This document shows, piece by piece, positions 19,124 to 28,533 of a stretch of 64,000 bases of DNA; position 1 is the first letter of the stretch, and each line of letters opens with the position of its first letter. This DNA is from Mesorhizobium sp. (lineage in GTDB: Bacteria; Pseudomonadota; Alphaproteobacteria; Rhizobiales; Rhizobiaceae). The position numbers and the translations under genes are program-made. The stretch is from NCBI GenBank assembly GCA_004020645.1, contig SAQL01000002.1, positions 248,001 through 312,000 of the forward strand, read 5' to 3'. The notes beneath the pieces were generated by a model. It saw only the letters and a program-made list of their open reading frames with translations. It made no database searches and had not been told where the DNA came from.

Positions 19124-19750
19124 GTGGCACAGCCAGGCACAGCGGAAGCCGAATGGCTGGCAAAAGCGCATGAGCAGCTGATCTCGGACAAGTCGATCCA
19201 GTTCGACCTGCCGGCCTATGTACCGCCGCAGCCGCCTGACTGGCTGAAGCCGCTGCTGGACCTGTTGTCGTCGCTCGGTCCCTACATGATCTATCTGTTC
19301 TGGGGGGCGGTGATATCAGGTGCCGCGATCATCCTGCTCCTGGTCTTTCTCGAGATGAAAGGTATCGCCTGGCGCCTGCCTTGGCAGCGCGCGCGGCCTG
19401 AGGCCGAGGCGGAGGAAGCATGGCGTCCCGACGCCGGTGCTGCGCAGATCCTGCTGTCGGAAGCCGACGCGCTGGCCGCGCGAGGCGACTATGACGAAGC
19501 GGTTCATCTCCTGCTTCGGCGCAGCGTCGCCGATATTGCCGGCCGGCTGCCGGATTTTCTGCGCCCGTCGCTCACGGCGCGCGACATCGCCGCTGCTGCT
19601 TCGGTTCCCACCAAGGCCCGCGCGGCGTTTACCGAGATCGCACGCATCGTCGAGGCCGCATTGTTCGCACGCCGGCCGGTCGGCGCCAAAGGCTGGCGGC
19701 AAGCACGCGGCGCCTATGAGCGTTTCGTCTTCCGGGATGCCTGGACATGA
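19124..19750 (+). CDS. DUF4129 domain protein, first gene of the MoxR/DUF58 operon
   Basis: The 208-residue protein has one membrane helix (about residues 60-85 from this start) and a C-terminal DUF4129 domain with the signature LLRRSVADIAGRLPDFLRPS and, near the end, YERFVFRDAW. DUF4129 proteins accompany MoxR ATPases and DUF58 proteins in many bacteria and probably serve a membrane-associated assembly or peptidase-related function. GTG 19124 is chosen because AGGGGAG precedes it at a proper distance. A TTG at 19076 would add 16 residues without a ribosome-binding site. Its stop overlaps the next start by four bases. Confidence 0.78.
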   Translation: MAQPGTAEAEWLAKAHEQLISDKSIQFDLPAYVPPQPPDWLKPLLDLLSSLGPYMIYLFWGAVISGAAIILLLVFLEMKGIAWRLPWQRARPEAEAEEAWRPDAGAAQILLSEADALAARGDYDEAVHLLLRRSVADIAGRLPDFLRPSLTARDIAAAASVPTKARAAFTEIARIVEAALFARRPVGAKGWRQARGAYERFVFRDAWT

Positions 19751-21025
19751 GTGCTGCGACGGCCGAACCCGCAGCACAGGAACCGTTCAGTCGAAGAACG
19801 CTATTCTGGGGCATTTTCGCCAGCCTGCTTGCGGCAGCGGGCTTCTTCCTGCTGTCCACCTATGCTCCCGACTTCCGGCAACCCGGCAACGGCGGCGCCA
19901 CGCCACTGTCGAAAAGCGGCGTCGGCTATGCCGGCCTGGCGGAATGGCTGCGGCTCACCGGCGAGACGCCGGCCATGGCACGAACCGAGGACGATCTCGG
20001 CACCGACAGGTTGCTGATCGTCACCATTTCGCCCGAGAGCGATCCCGCGGCGCTCGACCACATTCTCGAACTTCGGCAGGACCAGGATACCCTCTTCGTG
20101 CTGCCCAAATGGCAGACCCTGCCGCTGGAGGAGCACGAGGGATGGAACATGAAATTCGGGCGATTGCCCGATCCCGTGGTGAACCAATGGCTCGGCCGGA
20201 TCTACAATGCAAAGATCGGCGTCGGCCAAAGCACGGTGCAGCAACTCGACATCGAGGGCCGGCTTGTTGCCGCCCCCGATGAATTGCAGTGGGTGGCGGA
20301 CGAGCATCCAATCATAGCAGCCGGCAACGACAAGGCTGTGCTCACCGAAGTGGATGGCAAGCCTTTTTATGTCCTGACCGACCCCGACCTGATCAACAAC
20401 GCCGCCCTTGGGAATCCCGACAAGGCGGCAGCCGCGCTCGCTCTGATCAGCCGGCTTCAATCCGGAATCAGTCCGTCCCGGTCCAATTTCAAACTGCCCG
20501 ACCCTGACCAACTCGGCGACGCCGCATCCGAAAATCCAGATAAGAGAGGCCGCGCACAGCCGGTGATGTTCGATCTCACGCTGCATGGCGCGGGGCGAAA
20601 ATATGATCTTGCCAAGCTGTTGGTCGAACCGCCCTTTCTGGCGCTGACACTGACAATCCTGGCTGCGGCGGCGCTGGCTTTCCTGCACGGCCTCGGCCGT
20701 TTCGGCCCACCGCGCGCCGAATTGCGCGCTATTGCCTTTGGCAAGCGCGCGCTGGTGGATACGACGGCGATGCTGCTGCGGCGCGCCGGGCGGCTCGAGG
20801 AACTGGGAGGCCGCTATGCGGCCTTGATGCGGGTGCGCGCCGGCGCACTGCTGGGAGCGCCGCAGGGGCTGCAGGGAGAAGCGCTCGACCGCTGGCTCGA
20901 TTCTCGCGATAAGGACGAGGCCAGCGGATTCACTGCGCGGGCGCAAGCCGCCGGTGAGGCGAAAAACCTGACGCAAATGCACGAAGCAGCCGAGCGGCTG
21001 CACGATTGGACGGCAAGGAGGCTCG

Positions 21026-21039
<14 letters not shown>
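19747..21039 (+). CDS. DUF4350 domain protein
   Basis: The 430-residue protein starts at ATG 19747, overlapping the previous gene (ATGA). It has an N-terminal membrane helix (about 18-38), a long extracytoplasmic part with the DUF4350 segment (TPLSKSGVGYAGLAEWLRLT near residue 55), a second membrane helix at about 295-320, and a cytoplasmic tail rich in Arg and Glu. The domain resembles the ABC-type gliding/auxiliary fold and is always found beside DUF4129, MoxR and DUF58 genes. It is therefore taken as a structural partner in that membrane complex. No catalytic motif is visible. Confidence 0.8.
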
Positions 21040-21978
<939 letters not shown>

Positions 21979-21982
<4 letters not shown>

Positions 21983-23289
21983 TCTATCCAAGCGGCCGCG
22001 CGGTGTGGACGGCAGCGGCGGGCGCGGTGCCGGCGTTCCTGGTCGCGCTGGCGCTGCCGTCGCTCTGGTATCTCGGATTGCTGTGGATCTGCGCGCTGCT
22101 CGCCTTCCTGTCAGTGGACGCCGCGGCGGGACGCGGGCGGGGATCGCTGGACGCCAGCGTCCACGCGCCGCCGCAGGCCGGCGTCGGCGGGCAGTTCACC
22201 GTTCATGTCGCCGCCCGTTTTTCAGGCCGGACGCGGACCCTGGAGGCGCGCGTCGGCCATGATGTCCGCCTGGCGCCGATGGGCGGAACCCGCGGAGCCC
22301 TGGCCCCTACCAGCGACGGCGGATCGCTCGACCTTCGGTTCCAGGCGTTGCGGCGCGGCATCGCCAGCTTCGATCGTCTGTGGGTGCGCTGGCGCGGGCC
22401 GTTCGGACTGGTCTGGAACCAGGTCGTCCTGCCGCTAGAAAGCAAGGTGGCAGTGTTACCCGACGTCCGCAGCGCCCGCGACCAGGCGATCACGCTGCTG
22501 CAGCGTGACGCGCTGCCCGACGGGCATGCGCAGCGCCGGGCCGGCCAGGGCCGGGAATTCGAGGCCCTCAAGGATTACCAGCCCGGCATGGGCCGGCGGA
22601 TGATCGACTGGAAGCGCAGCGCCCGCCACGGCAGGCTTCTGGCGCGCGAATTCCGCATCGAGGAGAACAACAATATCGTGCTGGCCATCGACAGCGGACG
22701 GCTGATGTGCGAGCCGGTCGACGGCGTGCCGAAGGTGGACCGGGCGGTGGCGGCCGCCATGCTGTCGGCGTTCGTTGCGCTCAAGGGCGGCGACATGGTC
22801 AGCCTGTTCGGCTTCGATGCGCGGCCGCGCGTCACGAGCGGCGCGGTGCGCGGCTCGGCCAGCTTCGCGATGATCCAGAAGCGGGCGGCGGAGATCGACT
22901 ATTCCAACGAGGAGACCAATTTCACCCTGGCGCTGACCACGCTTGCGGCGCGGCTCGACCGGCGCTCGCTGGTGATCATCTTCACCGACTTCGTCGATCC
23001 GATCAGCGCGGAATTGATGCTGCGCACCGTCGGCCGGCTAACAGAGCGGCATCTGGTGCTGTTCATGATGATGAGGGATGTCGAATTGGAGAGCTTGACC
23101 GACATGCCGCCTTTGTCGGGCGAGGATGTGGCCCGCGCCGTCGTCGCCGGCGGGCTTTTGCGCGAAAGGCAGGTCGTCATCGGCCGGTTGCGGCTGCTCG
23201 GTGCGCATGTGATCGAAGCCGACCATCAAAGGCTGGGGCCGGCGCTGGTCGAGCGCTATCTGCAGTTCAAGCGGGAGGATCTGTTGTGA
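21979..23289 (+). CDS. DUF58 domain protein with von Willebrand-like fold
   Basis: The 436-residue protein starts at TTG 21979, overlapping the MoxR stop. Two N-terminal hydrophobic segments (residues about 10-50) anchor it. The DUF58 signature is GREFEALKDYQPGMGRR followed by MIDWKRSARHGRLLAREF near residues 190-225, then a vWA-like Asp-Ser segment (IDSGR) near 235 that may bind a metal. DUF58 proteins are partners of MoxR ATPases. No enzyme activity is known. The stop overlaps the next GTG start by four bases. Confidence 0.88.
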
Positions 23290-24317
23290 ACTCGCCAGTA
23301 CCCGGCGATGCGGTACGCGGCGATGCCGTACGCCAGTCGCTGGCCAGCTTCCGCCGGGAGCGCGAGGCCGACTGGAAGGCGTTCGAGGCGCTTCTCGCCC
23401 GCGTCGAGAAACGCGCGCCGCGGGCGCTGTCGGAAGAAGAACTGCTGTCGCTGCCGCTGCTCTACCGTTCGGCATTGTCTTCCCTTTCGGTGGCGAGAGC
23501 GACTTCCCTCGACAGCGCGCTGATCGCTTATCTCGAATCCCTGTCGTTGCGAGGTTACTTCTATCTCTACGGGGCACGCCGCGGGCTGCGGCAGCGTGTT
23601 GGCGATTTCTTCCTGCATGACTGGCCCGGCGCCATCCGCGATTTGTGGCGCGAGACGCTGGTGTCGGTGGCGCTGATGTTTGTTGGCATCGGCGCCGGCG
23701 CCTGGCTGGTAGCGTCCGACAAGGGCTGGTTCGACGCGATCATCCCGTCGGGCCTGGCCGCCGGCCGTGGCCCCGACGCTTCGGCCGAGCTGCTGCGCAG
23801 GATGCTTTATGATGGCGACAATAGCTTTCTCTCAGGCTTTGCCGCTTATCTTTTCACCCACAACGTCCAGGTCGCAATCCTGGCCTTCGCCCTTGGATTT
23901 GCCTTCGCCGCGCCGACGGTGCTGCTGATGCTGTTCAACGGCTGCATGCTGGGTGCGCTGTTCCAAGTCTATTGGGCAAAGGGGCTTGGCATGGAACTTG
24001 GCGGCTGGCTGGCCATTCACGGCACCACCGAATTGTTCGCCATCGCGCTGGCCGGCGCTGCCGGCATGCGCATCGGCACACGTATCGCCTTTCCCGGCGA
24101 GTTGACCCGCATGGCGGCAGCGGCCCATGCTGGACGGGTCGCGGCGACCGCTATGGTCGGCGTTTCGGTCATGCTGCTGTTTGCCGGACTGCTCGAGGGC
24201 ATCGGCAGACAGACGATCACCAGCGATGTCACGCGCTATGCCATCGGCGGCGGCATGCTCGCACTGTGGATCGGCTATTTCTACCTGTTCCAGGTGGTGC
24301 GGAATGGCGACCGTTAG
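23286..24317 (+). CDS. Stage II sporulation protein M-like membrane protein
   Basis: The gene begins at GTG 23286, overlapping the DUF58 stop (GTGA). A longer in-frame extension to 22707 is antisense-like and rejected. The 343-residue protein has a soluble helical N-terminus (about 1-115) and six to seven membrane segments from residue 118 on, with the SpoIIM signature FTHNVQVAILAFALGF and LAIHGTTELFAIALAGAAG. In sporulating bacteria SpoIIM binds the cell-wall hydrolase SpoIIP. In proteobacteria it occurs in this MoxR/DUF58/RDD operon with unknown role. The next gene starts within its last 14 bases. Confidence 0.88.
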   Translation: MNSPVPGDAVRGDAVRQSLASFRREREADWKAFEALLARVEKRAPRALSEEELLSLPLLYRSALSSLSVARATSLDSALIAYLESLSLRGYFYLYGARRGLRQRVGDFFLHDWPGAIRDLWRETLVSVALMFVGIGAGAWLVASDKGWFDAIIPSGLAAGRGPDASAELLRRMLYDGDNSFLSGFAAYLFTHNVQVAILAFALGFAFAAPTVLLMLFNGCMLGALFQVYWAKGLGMELGGWLAIHGTTELFAIALAGAAGMRIGTRIAFPGELTRMAAAAHAGRVAATAMVGVSVMLLFAGLLEGIGRQTITSDVTRYAIGGGMLALWIGYFYLFQVVRNGDR

Positions 24318-25200
24318 ACGCTCCGCGCTGGCGACAATGCGCTCGCTAATCACGCCTGAAGGTGTCGATCTCCAGGTAAAGCTGGCCGACGCCGGCACAC
24401 GGGCTGCCGCTTTCCTGCTCGATGTCGTGTTTATCGCCACGGCCGCAATCGCGGTCACGATTGTCGCGCTGTTCGGGGTGAGAGGCCTTGGCACCGATGA
24501 AATGCAGCCGCTCTTCATCGTCTGGATCATCGCGATCTTTTTTCTGCGCAACGTCTATTTCATCGCCTTCGAGGCGGGCCGGCGCGCGTCGACGCCCGGC
24601 AAGCGGATCGTCGGCATCAGGGTAGCATCGCGCAACGGAGCCGGCCTGTCGGTCGATCAGATCATCGCCCGCAACCTGATGCGCGAGATCGAAGTCTTTC
24701 TGCCGCTGTCGATTATCGCCGGACGGAGTGGGATGGGCGTCGCCGATACGCTGACGACAGTTTTCGGACTGGTGTGGGCGCTGCTGTTCGCCCTGTTCCC
24801 GCTTTTCAATCGCGACCGGCTGCGGATTGGCGACCTCCTGGCGGGAACCTGGGTCGTCGAAGCGCCGAAGCGCACGCTGATGGAAGATCTGTCGGCAAGG
24901 CAGGATCCGGTCGCCAAGACTTTTCAGTTCAGCCACGCCCAGCTCGATGCGTATGGCATCGCCGAACTGCACAAGCTGGAGGAAGTGCTGCGCCGCGACG
25001 ATTATTTCGCGTTGCGGGCGGTGGCTGAAACGATCGGGCGCAAGATCGGCTCAACGCCGCAGGCGCATGACGCCCGCCCGTTCCTGACGGCGTATTACGG
25101 GGATCTCAGGGCGCATCTCGAACGCAAGCTTCTTCTCGGCACCCGCAAGGCCGACAAGCACGCGCGCGGTAGCAACGCTGGACCAACGAGGCTGCCATGA
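24304..25200 (+). CDS. RDD family membrane protein
   Basis: The 298-residue protein starts at ATG 24304 inside the SpoIIM gene. The RDD domain (about residues 20-170) shows DAGTRAAAFLLDVVFIATA and the ASTPGKRIVGIRVASRNG loop, with three to four membrane helices. About 110 residues of soluble C-terminal region follow (FSHAQLDAYGIAELHKLEEV). RDD proteins have been linked to ion exchange or regulatory roles, with none settled for this operon type. The stop overlaps the next ATG by four bases. Confidence 0.86.
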   Translation: MATVRRSALATMRSLITPEGVDLQVKLADAGTRAAAFLLDVVFIATAAIAVTIVALFGVRGLGTDEMQPLFIVWIIAIFFLRNVYFIAFEAGRRASTPGKRIVGIRVASRNGAGLSVDQIIARNLMREIEVFLPLSIIAGRSGMGVADTLTTVFGLVWALLFALFPLFNRDRLRIGDLLAGTWVVEAPKRTLMEDLSARQDPVAKTFQFSHAQLDAYGIAELHKLEEVLRRDDYFALRAVAETIGRKIGSTPQAHDARPFLTAYYGDLRAHLERKLLLGTRKADKHARGSNAGPTRLP

Positions 25201-25472
25201 ACACATCTCTATCCGAACTTGAACTTCAAGAGATGGAAACCCGAACTGCCGCGGCTCAAGCTGGCCCGTGGAAATCATGGGTCGAGGGCCGGGATTTCCT
25301 TGGCGGCTCAAATTTCATCCAGACCGGCCAAGGGGCGGATCGCGGCGAAGACATCGAAATGACCGGCGCGACGGTCGCGGACCAGGATTTCATGGCAGCC
25401 GCGCGCCAGGATGTTCCTCGCCTGATCGCCGAAGTGCGCAGACTGCGCGCGCTCCTCAATCGAGCAAATTAG
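25197..25472 (+). CDS. Small conserved-looking hypothetical protein closing the MoxR operon
   Basis: The 91-residue soluble protein starts with ATG overlapping the RDD stop (ATGA), so it belongs to the operon. A central region (GPWKSWVEGRDFLGGSNFI) and a C-terminal segment (ARQDVPRLIAEVRRLRALL) that could form a short coiled coil are visible. No family is recognised. Similar short C-terminal segments occur in rhizobial and phage hypothetical proteins. It is followed by a stem-loop and converges with the D-lyxose isomerase gene. Confidence 0.7.
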   Translation: MNTSLSELELQEMETRTAAAQAGPWKSWVEGRDFLGGSNFIQTGQGADRGEDIEMTGATVADQDFMAAARQDVPRLIAEVRRLRALLNRAN

Positions 25473-25473
25473 A

Positions 25474-25490
25474 AGGCAGCAAGGCTGCCT
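25474..25490. terminator. Stem-loop between convergent genes
   Basis: AGGCAGC and GCTGCCT form a perfect seven-pair stem around AAG in the 19 bases between the stop codons of two converging genes. There is no T run, so termination strength is uncertain. Confidence 0.4.
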
Positions 25491-25491
25491 C

Positions 25492-26178
25492 CTAGCCCAC
25501 CCACTTCTCGTAGTCGGACACGAGCAGGTGCAGCGGCGCGACATCCTCGTCGATGTCCGCGAAGCGGCCGATCGGTTCGCGGAAGACATTGTCGGTGAGA
25601 TCGTCGTTGACGGTCGACACCTCGCCGATCAGCACATCCTTGCCTTCGGCCCAGAAAGCATGCCAGACGCCCGGCAGCAATGTGACGCTCTCGCCTGGGT
25701 CGAGCTTTAGCAGCCCGCCCGCCGGCAGCCTGTGAATGGTGCCGTCGACAGGCACCGATACCTCGGCCTTCGGATCGATGCCGCCATCGCGATCGTGCAT
25801 GAACAGCTCCAGCACCAGCTTGCCGCCACCACGGTTGATGATGTCCTCGGCCTTGATGTTGTGGCGGTGCATTGGCGACAGCTGGTCCTTGCGCGAGATC
25901 ATGATCTTCTCGGCATAGAGCATGCCCATGCCCTTCTTCATGTCCTCGTAGCGACCGTTGCGAACGGTGAACAGGAAGAGGCCGAGCTCGTTGAACTTGC
26001 CCTGGCCGTAATCGGTGATGTCCCAGCCGAGCCGGGAGGAGAAGATGGCCGACGAATCCTGCCGGCGAGCCTTCATCTGTTCCGGGGTCCAATAGGCGAA
26101 GGGCGGCATGATGTAGCCGAACGAGCGGATGAAGGCATCGGCGTGGCGGATGATGTCGTTGATAGCGGAGCGTTTCAT
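25492..26178 (-). CDS. D-lyxose ketol-isomerase
   Basis: The enzyme interconverts D-lyxose and D-xylulose. The 228-residue protein is a cupin with the metal-binding set HRHNIKAED near residues 107-115 and a second His in LPGVWHAFWAEG near 173. These are the family's manganese ligands (His, His, Glu, His). Start 26178 (ATG, MKRSAINDII) is chosen since it gives the family's usual length of about 225 residues. A start at 26259 adds 27 residues that look like 5' leader. It is transcribed alone, divergent to the PLP enzyme at 26329. No pentose transporter or kinase is adjacent. Confidence 0.88.
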   Translation of the reverse strand: MKRSAINDIIRHADAFIRSFGYIMPPFAYWTPEQMKARRQDSSAIFSSRLGWDITDYGQGKFNELGLFLFTVRNGRYEDMKKGMGMLYAEKIMISRKDQLSPMHRHNIKAEDIINRGGGKLVLELFMHDRDGGIDPKAEVSVPVDGTIHRLPAGGLLKLDPGESVTLLPGVWHAFWAEGKDVLIGEVSTVNDDLTDNVFREPIGRFADIDEDVAPLHLLVSDYEKWVG

Positions 26179-26328
26179 GATCGTGGTTCCTTCCAGTCGG
26201 CCTTGGCGATCTCCAAACCGAATAGCCGAACGCCGATCCGGTGTCGACGTAAACTGCATGAGCTGGCCTCATGACATCCGGTCCGATCAAGGTCATAACG
26301 GCAACCAGTTTCCTGATGGTGGCATTCC

Positions 26329-27387
26329 ATGCTGAGCATAGACGATCTCGATACGCCGGCGATCCTGATCGATGTCGATCGCGCCGAAGCCAACATCGCG
26401 CGGGCGCAGGCCCATGCCGATCGCCATGGTCTGAAGCTCAGGCCGCACATCAAGACCCACAAACTTCCTTACTGGGCTAAGAAGCAGATCGCTGCGGGCG
26501 CCGTCGGCATCACCTGCCAGAAGATCGGTGAGGCCGAGGTGATGGCCGATGCCGGCCTCACCGACATTTTTCTGCCTTACAACATTCTGGGCAGGGCCAA
26601 GCTGGAGCGCCTCAAGGCGCTGCACGGCCGCGTGACGCTGTCGGTGACGTCAGACAGCATGGAAACGCTTGCGGGTCTCGCCGCCACCTTCACCGATCCA
26701 GGCCAGCCGCTACAGGTACTGGTGGAGTGCGATACCGGCATGGGCCGCTGCGGCGTTCAGTCGGCCAGCCAGGCGGTCGCATTGGCCAGAGAGATCGACA
26801 AGGCCAAGGGGCTCGCCTTCGGCGGGCTGATGACCTATCCGGCGGCAGGCCGCGCTGCAGAGGCCGAGGCGTGGCTCGCCGATGCGCGCAACGCGCTCGC
26901 TGCATCCGGCCTCGCCTGCCAACGCGTCTCCAGCGGCGGCACGCCGGATATGTGGCGCTCGAGCGAGGCTTCCGTTATCACCGAGTACCGCCCCGGCACC
27001 TATATCTATCTCGACCGCTACCAGGTCGCCAAGGGCGTCGGAACCCTCGACGATTGCGCGCTGACGGTGCTGTCGACGGTGGTCAGCCATCCGACGCCGA
27101 CACGGGCCATCCTCGATGCCGGCAGCAAGGCCTTGTCCAGCGACACGCTGGGGCTGGCCGATTTCGGCGAATTGCTGGGTATTCCGGGCGCCACTGTCAC
27201 CGGCCTCAGCGAGGAGCACGGCAATATCACGCTTTCCGGCGACGCCCGGCTGCGTATCGGCGAGCGCGTGCGCATCGTGCCCGACCATTGCTGCGTCGTC
27301 ACCAATCTGTTCGACGAGGTGCACCTGATCGCCGGAGAACGGGTGCTGGAGACGCTGCCGGTGGCGGCGCGCGGCCGCATGGGGTGA
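26329..27387 (+). CDS. D-threonine aldolase / D-serine dehydratase-like PLP enzyme
   Basis: The 352-residue protein is an alanine racemase N-terminal type TIM barrel with the Schiff-base Lys in RPHIKTHK (K42) and the C-terminal metal site PDHCCVVTNLFDE near residue 322, as in D-threonine aldolase and DSD1-type dehydratases. These enzymes cleave D-3-hydroxyamino acids to glycine or dehydrate D-serine. The two activities cannot be told apart by eye. GG(T/I)PD-type cofactor-phosphate residues appear at SSGGTPDMW near 203. A terminator follows at 27411. The gene is divergent to D-lyxose isomerase and shows no operon partner. Confidence 0.85.
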   Translation: MLSIDDLDTPAILIDVDRAEANIARAQAHADRHGLKLRPHIKTHKLPYWAKKQIAAGAVGITCQKIGEAEVMADAGLTDIFLPYNILGRAKLERLKALHGRVTLSVTSDSMETLAGLAATFTDPGQPLQVLVECDTGMGRCGVQSASQAVALAREIDKAKGLAFGGLMTYPAAGRAAEAEAWLADARNALAASGLACQRVSSGGTPDMWRSSEASVITEYRPGTYIYLDRYQVAKGVGTLDDCALTVLSTVVSHPTPTRAILDAGSKALSSDTLGLADFGELLGIPGATVTGLSEEHGNITLSGDARLRIGERVRIVPDHCCVVTNLFDEVHLIAGERVLETLPVAARGRMG

Positions 27388-27410
27388 GAAGCGGTCTGCG
27401 GAGCGGACGG

Positions 27411-27431
27411 AAAGCCAATTGCTTGGCTTTT
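27411..27431 (+). terminator. Rho-independent terminator between convergent genes
   Basis: AAAGCCAA (27411-27418) pairs with TTGGCTTT (27423-27430) around TTGC, ending in Ts and preceded by As, so it can serve the PLP-enzyme gene and the oppositely oriented ccmC. Confidence 0.7.
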
Positions 27432-27473
27432 CGAGCTTCGAACCCCCTGAGCCTCGGGCAAATCTGAAATTAG

Positions 27474-28238
27474 TCAGGCTGATTGCCGTTCTGCCTGCCT
27501 CGCTGCAACACGGCGCATGGAAATGACCCGGCGACGTCGGATTTCCGTGCGCATCGCCACCAGATGCAGCGCGAAAAACAGCACGGTAAAGCCCAGAGCC
27601 ATTACCAGCAACGGCCGCAACAGGCTGGGATCGATGGTCGGCCCGCCGAGCCGGAACACCGAAGCCGGTTGATGCAGCGTGTTCCACCAGTCAACCGAGA
27701 ATTTGATGATCGGGATGTTGATGAAGCCGACCAAGGTGATGATTGCGGCGGCCCAGGCGGCGCGCGCCGCATCGTCGAGTGCCCGCGTCAGCGCGATGAT
27801 GCCGAGATACATCAGAAACAGCACGAACACCGAGGTCAGCCGCGCGTCCCACACCCACCAGGTGCCCCACATCGGCTTGCCCCAGATCGAACCGGTGATC
27901 AGCGCGAGCGCTGTAAAGACGGCGCCGATGGGTGCCGCCGATTTCAGCGCGACGTCGGCCAGCGGATGGCGCCATACCAGCGTGCCCAACGCGAAAACCG
28001 CCATCAGCGTGAAACACATCATGGCCAGCCAGGCGAAGGGCACATGGATATACATGATGCGCACGGTGATGCCTTGCTGGAAATCCTCCGGCGCAGTGAA
28101 GCTCATATAGAGCCCGGCGGCCAGGATGATGGTGGCGATGGTCGCAAGCCACGGCACCACCTTGTCGGCCAAACCGACAAACCGCGTCGGGTTGGCGAAA
28201 TCCATCCAGCCGCTGAGGCGTGAAGTCAGGTCACTCAT
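27474..28238 (-). CDS. ccmC: Haem exporter / cytochrome c biogenesis protein CcmC
   Basis: CcmC passes haem to CcmE in the periplasm during c-type cytochrome maturation. The 254-residue protein has six membrane segments, the haem-handling WWD motif in WGTWWVWDARLTS near residue 125 and flanking conserved His residues (YIHVPFAWL near 65). Length agrees with the family. The gene is alone. No ccmA, ccmB, ccmD or ccmE is adjacent, and only 86 bases separate it from the converging PLP-enzyme gene, which leaves no room for ccmD. ATG 28238 is the natural start. Confidence 0.93.
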   Translation of the reverse strand: MSDLTSRLSGWMDFANPTRFVGLADKVVPWLATIATIILAAGLYMSFTAPEDFQQGITVRIMYIHVPFAWLAMMCFTLMAVFALGTLVWRHPLADVALKSAAPIGAVFTALALITGSIWGKPMWGTWWVWDARLTSVFVLFLMYLGIIALTRALDDAARAAWAAAIITLVGFINIPIIKFSVDWWNTLHQPASVFRLGGPTIDPSLLRPLLVMALGFTVLFFALHLVAMRTEIRRRRVISMRRVAARQAERQSA

Positions 28239-28303
28239 GCGGCTTTACATAAACCGGCGACGCGTTTGGGGCAATCGAGTGGCGGTGTCGCAGGTGGGGC
28301 CTT

Positions 28304-28520
28304 CCCTTCTCCCCCTGTGGGAGAAGGTGGATCGGCGCGTTAGCGCCGAGCCGGATGAGGGGTGCTGGAAGGAGTGAGGCGCGAATGATCCTAGCTGCCG
28401 TGCGCCTGAATTTCGATTCTGGATGGAGGGTTGCGCTAAGCTGGAGCACCCCCCATCCGGCCGAGCGGAGCCTGTCCTCGGGTTTGCCGGAGGCAAGACC
28501 TTCCCACAAGGGGAGAAGGG
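28304..28520. repeat. Long imperfect inverted-repeat element between ccmC and ndvA
   Basis: The left end (CCCTTCTCCCCCTGTGGGAGA at 28304, through GCCGGATGAGGGGTG at about 28365) is repeated in inverted orientation on the right, ending CACAAGGGGAGAAGGG at 28520. Both arms have the same order of conserved blocks with small differences. No reading frame is inside. This matches the class of rhizobial intergenic palindromes found in many copies. The identity is from general knowledge. Confidence 0.65.
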
Positions 28521-28533
28521 CGAGCCTGGCCGC

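Noticed and set aside
22707..23285. 5' extension of the SpoIIM-like gene
   Set aside because: The open frame runs in a different frame inside the DUF58 gene. The GTG at 23286 with its GTGA overlap is the natural start.
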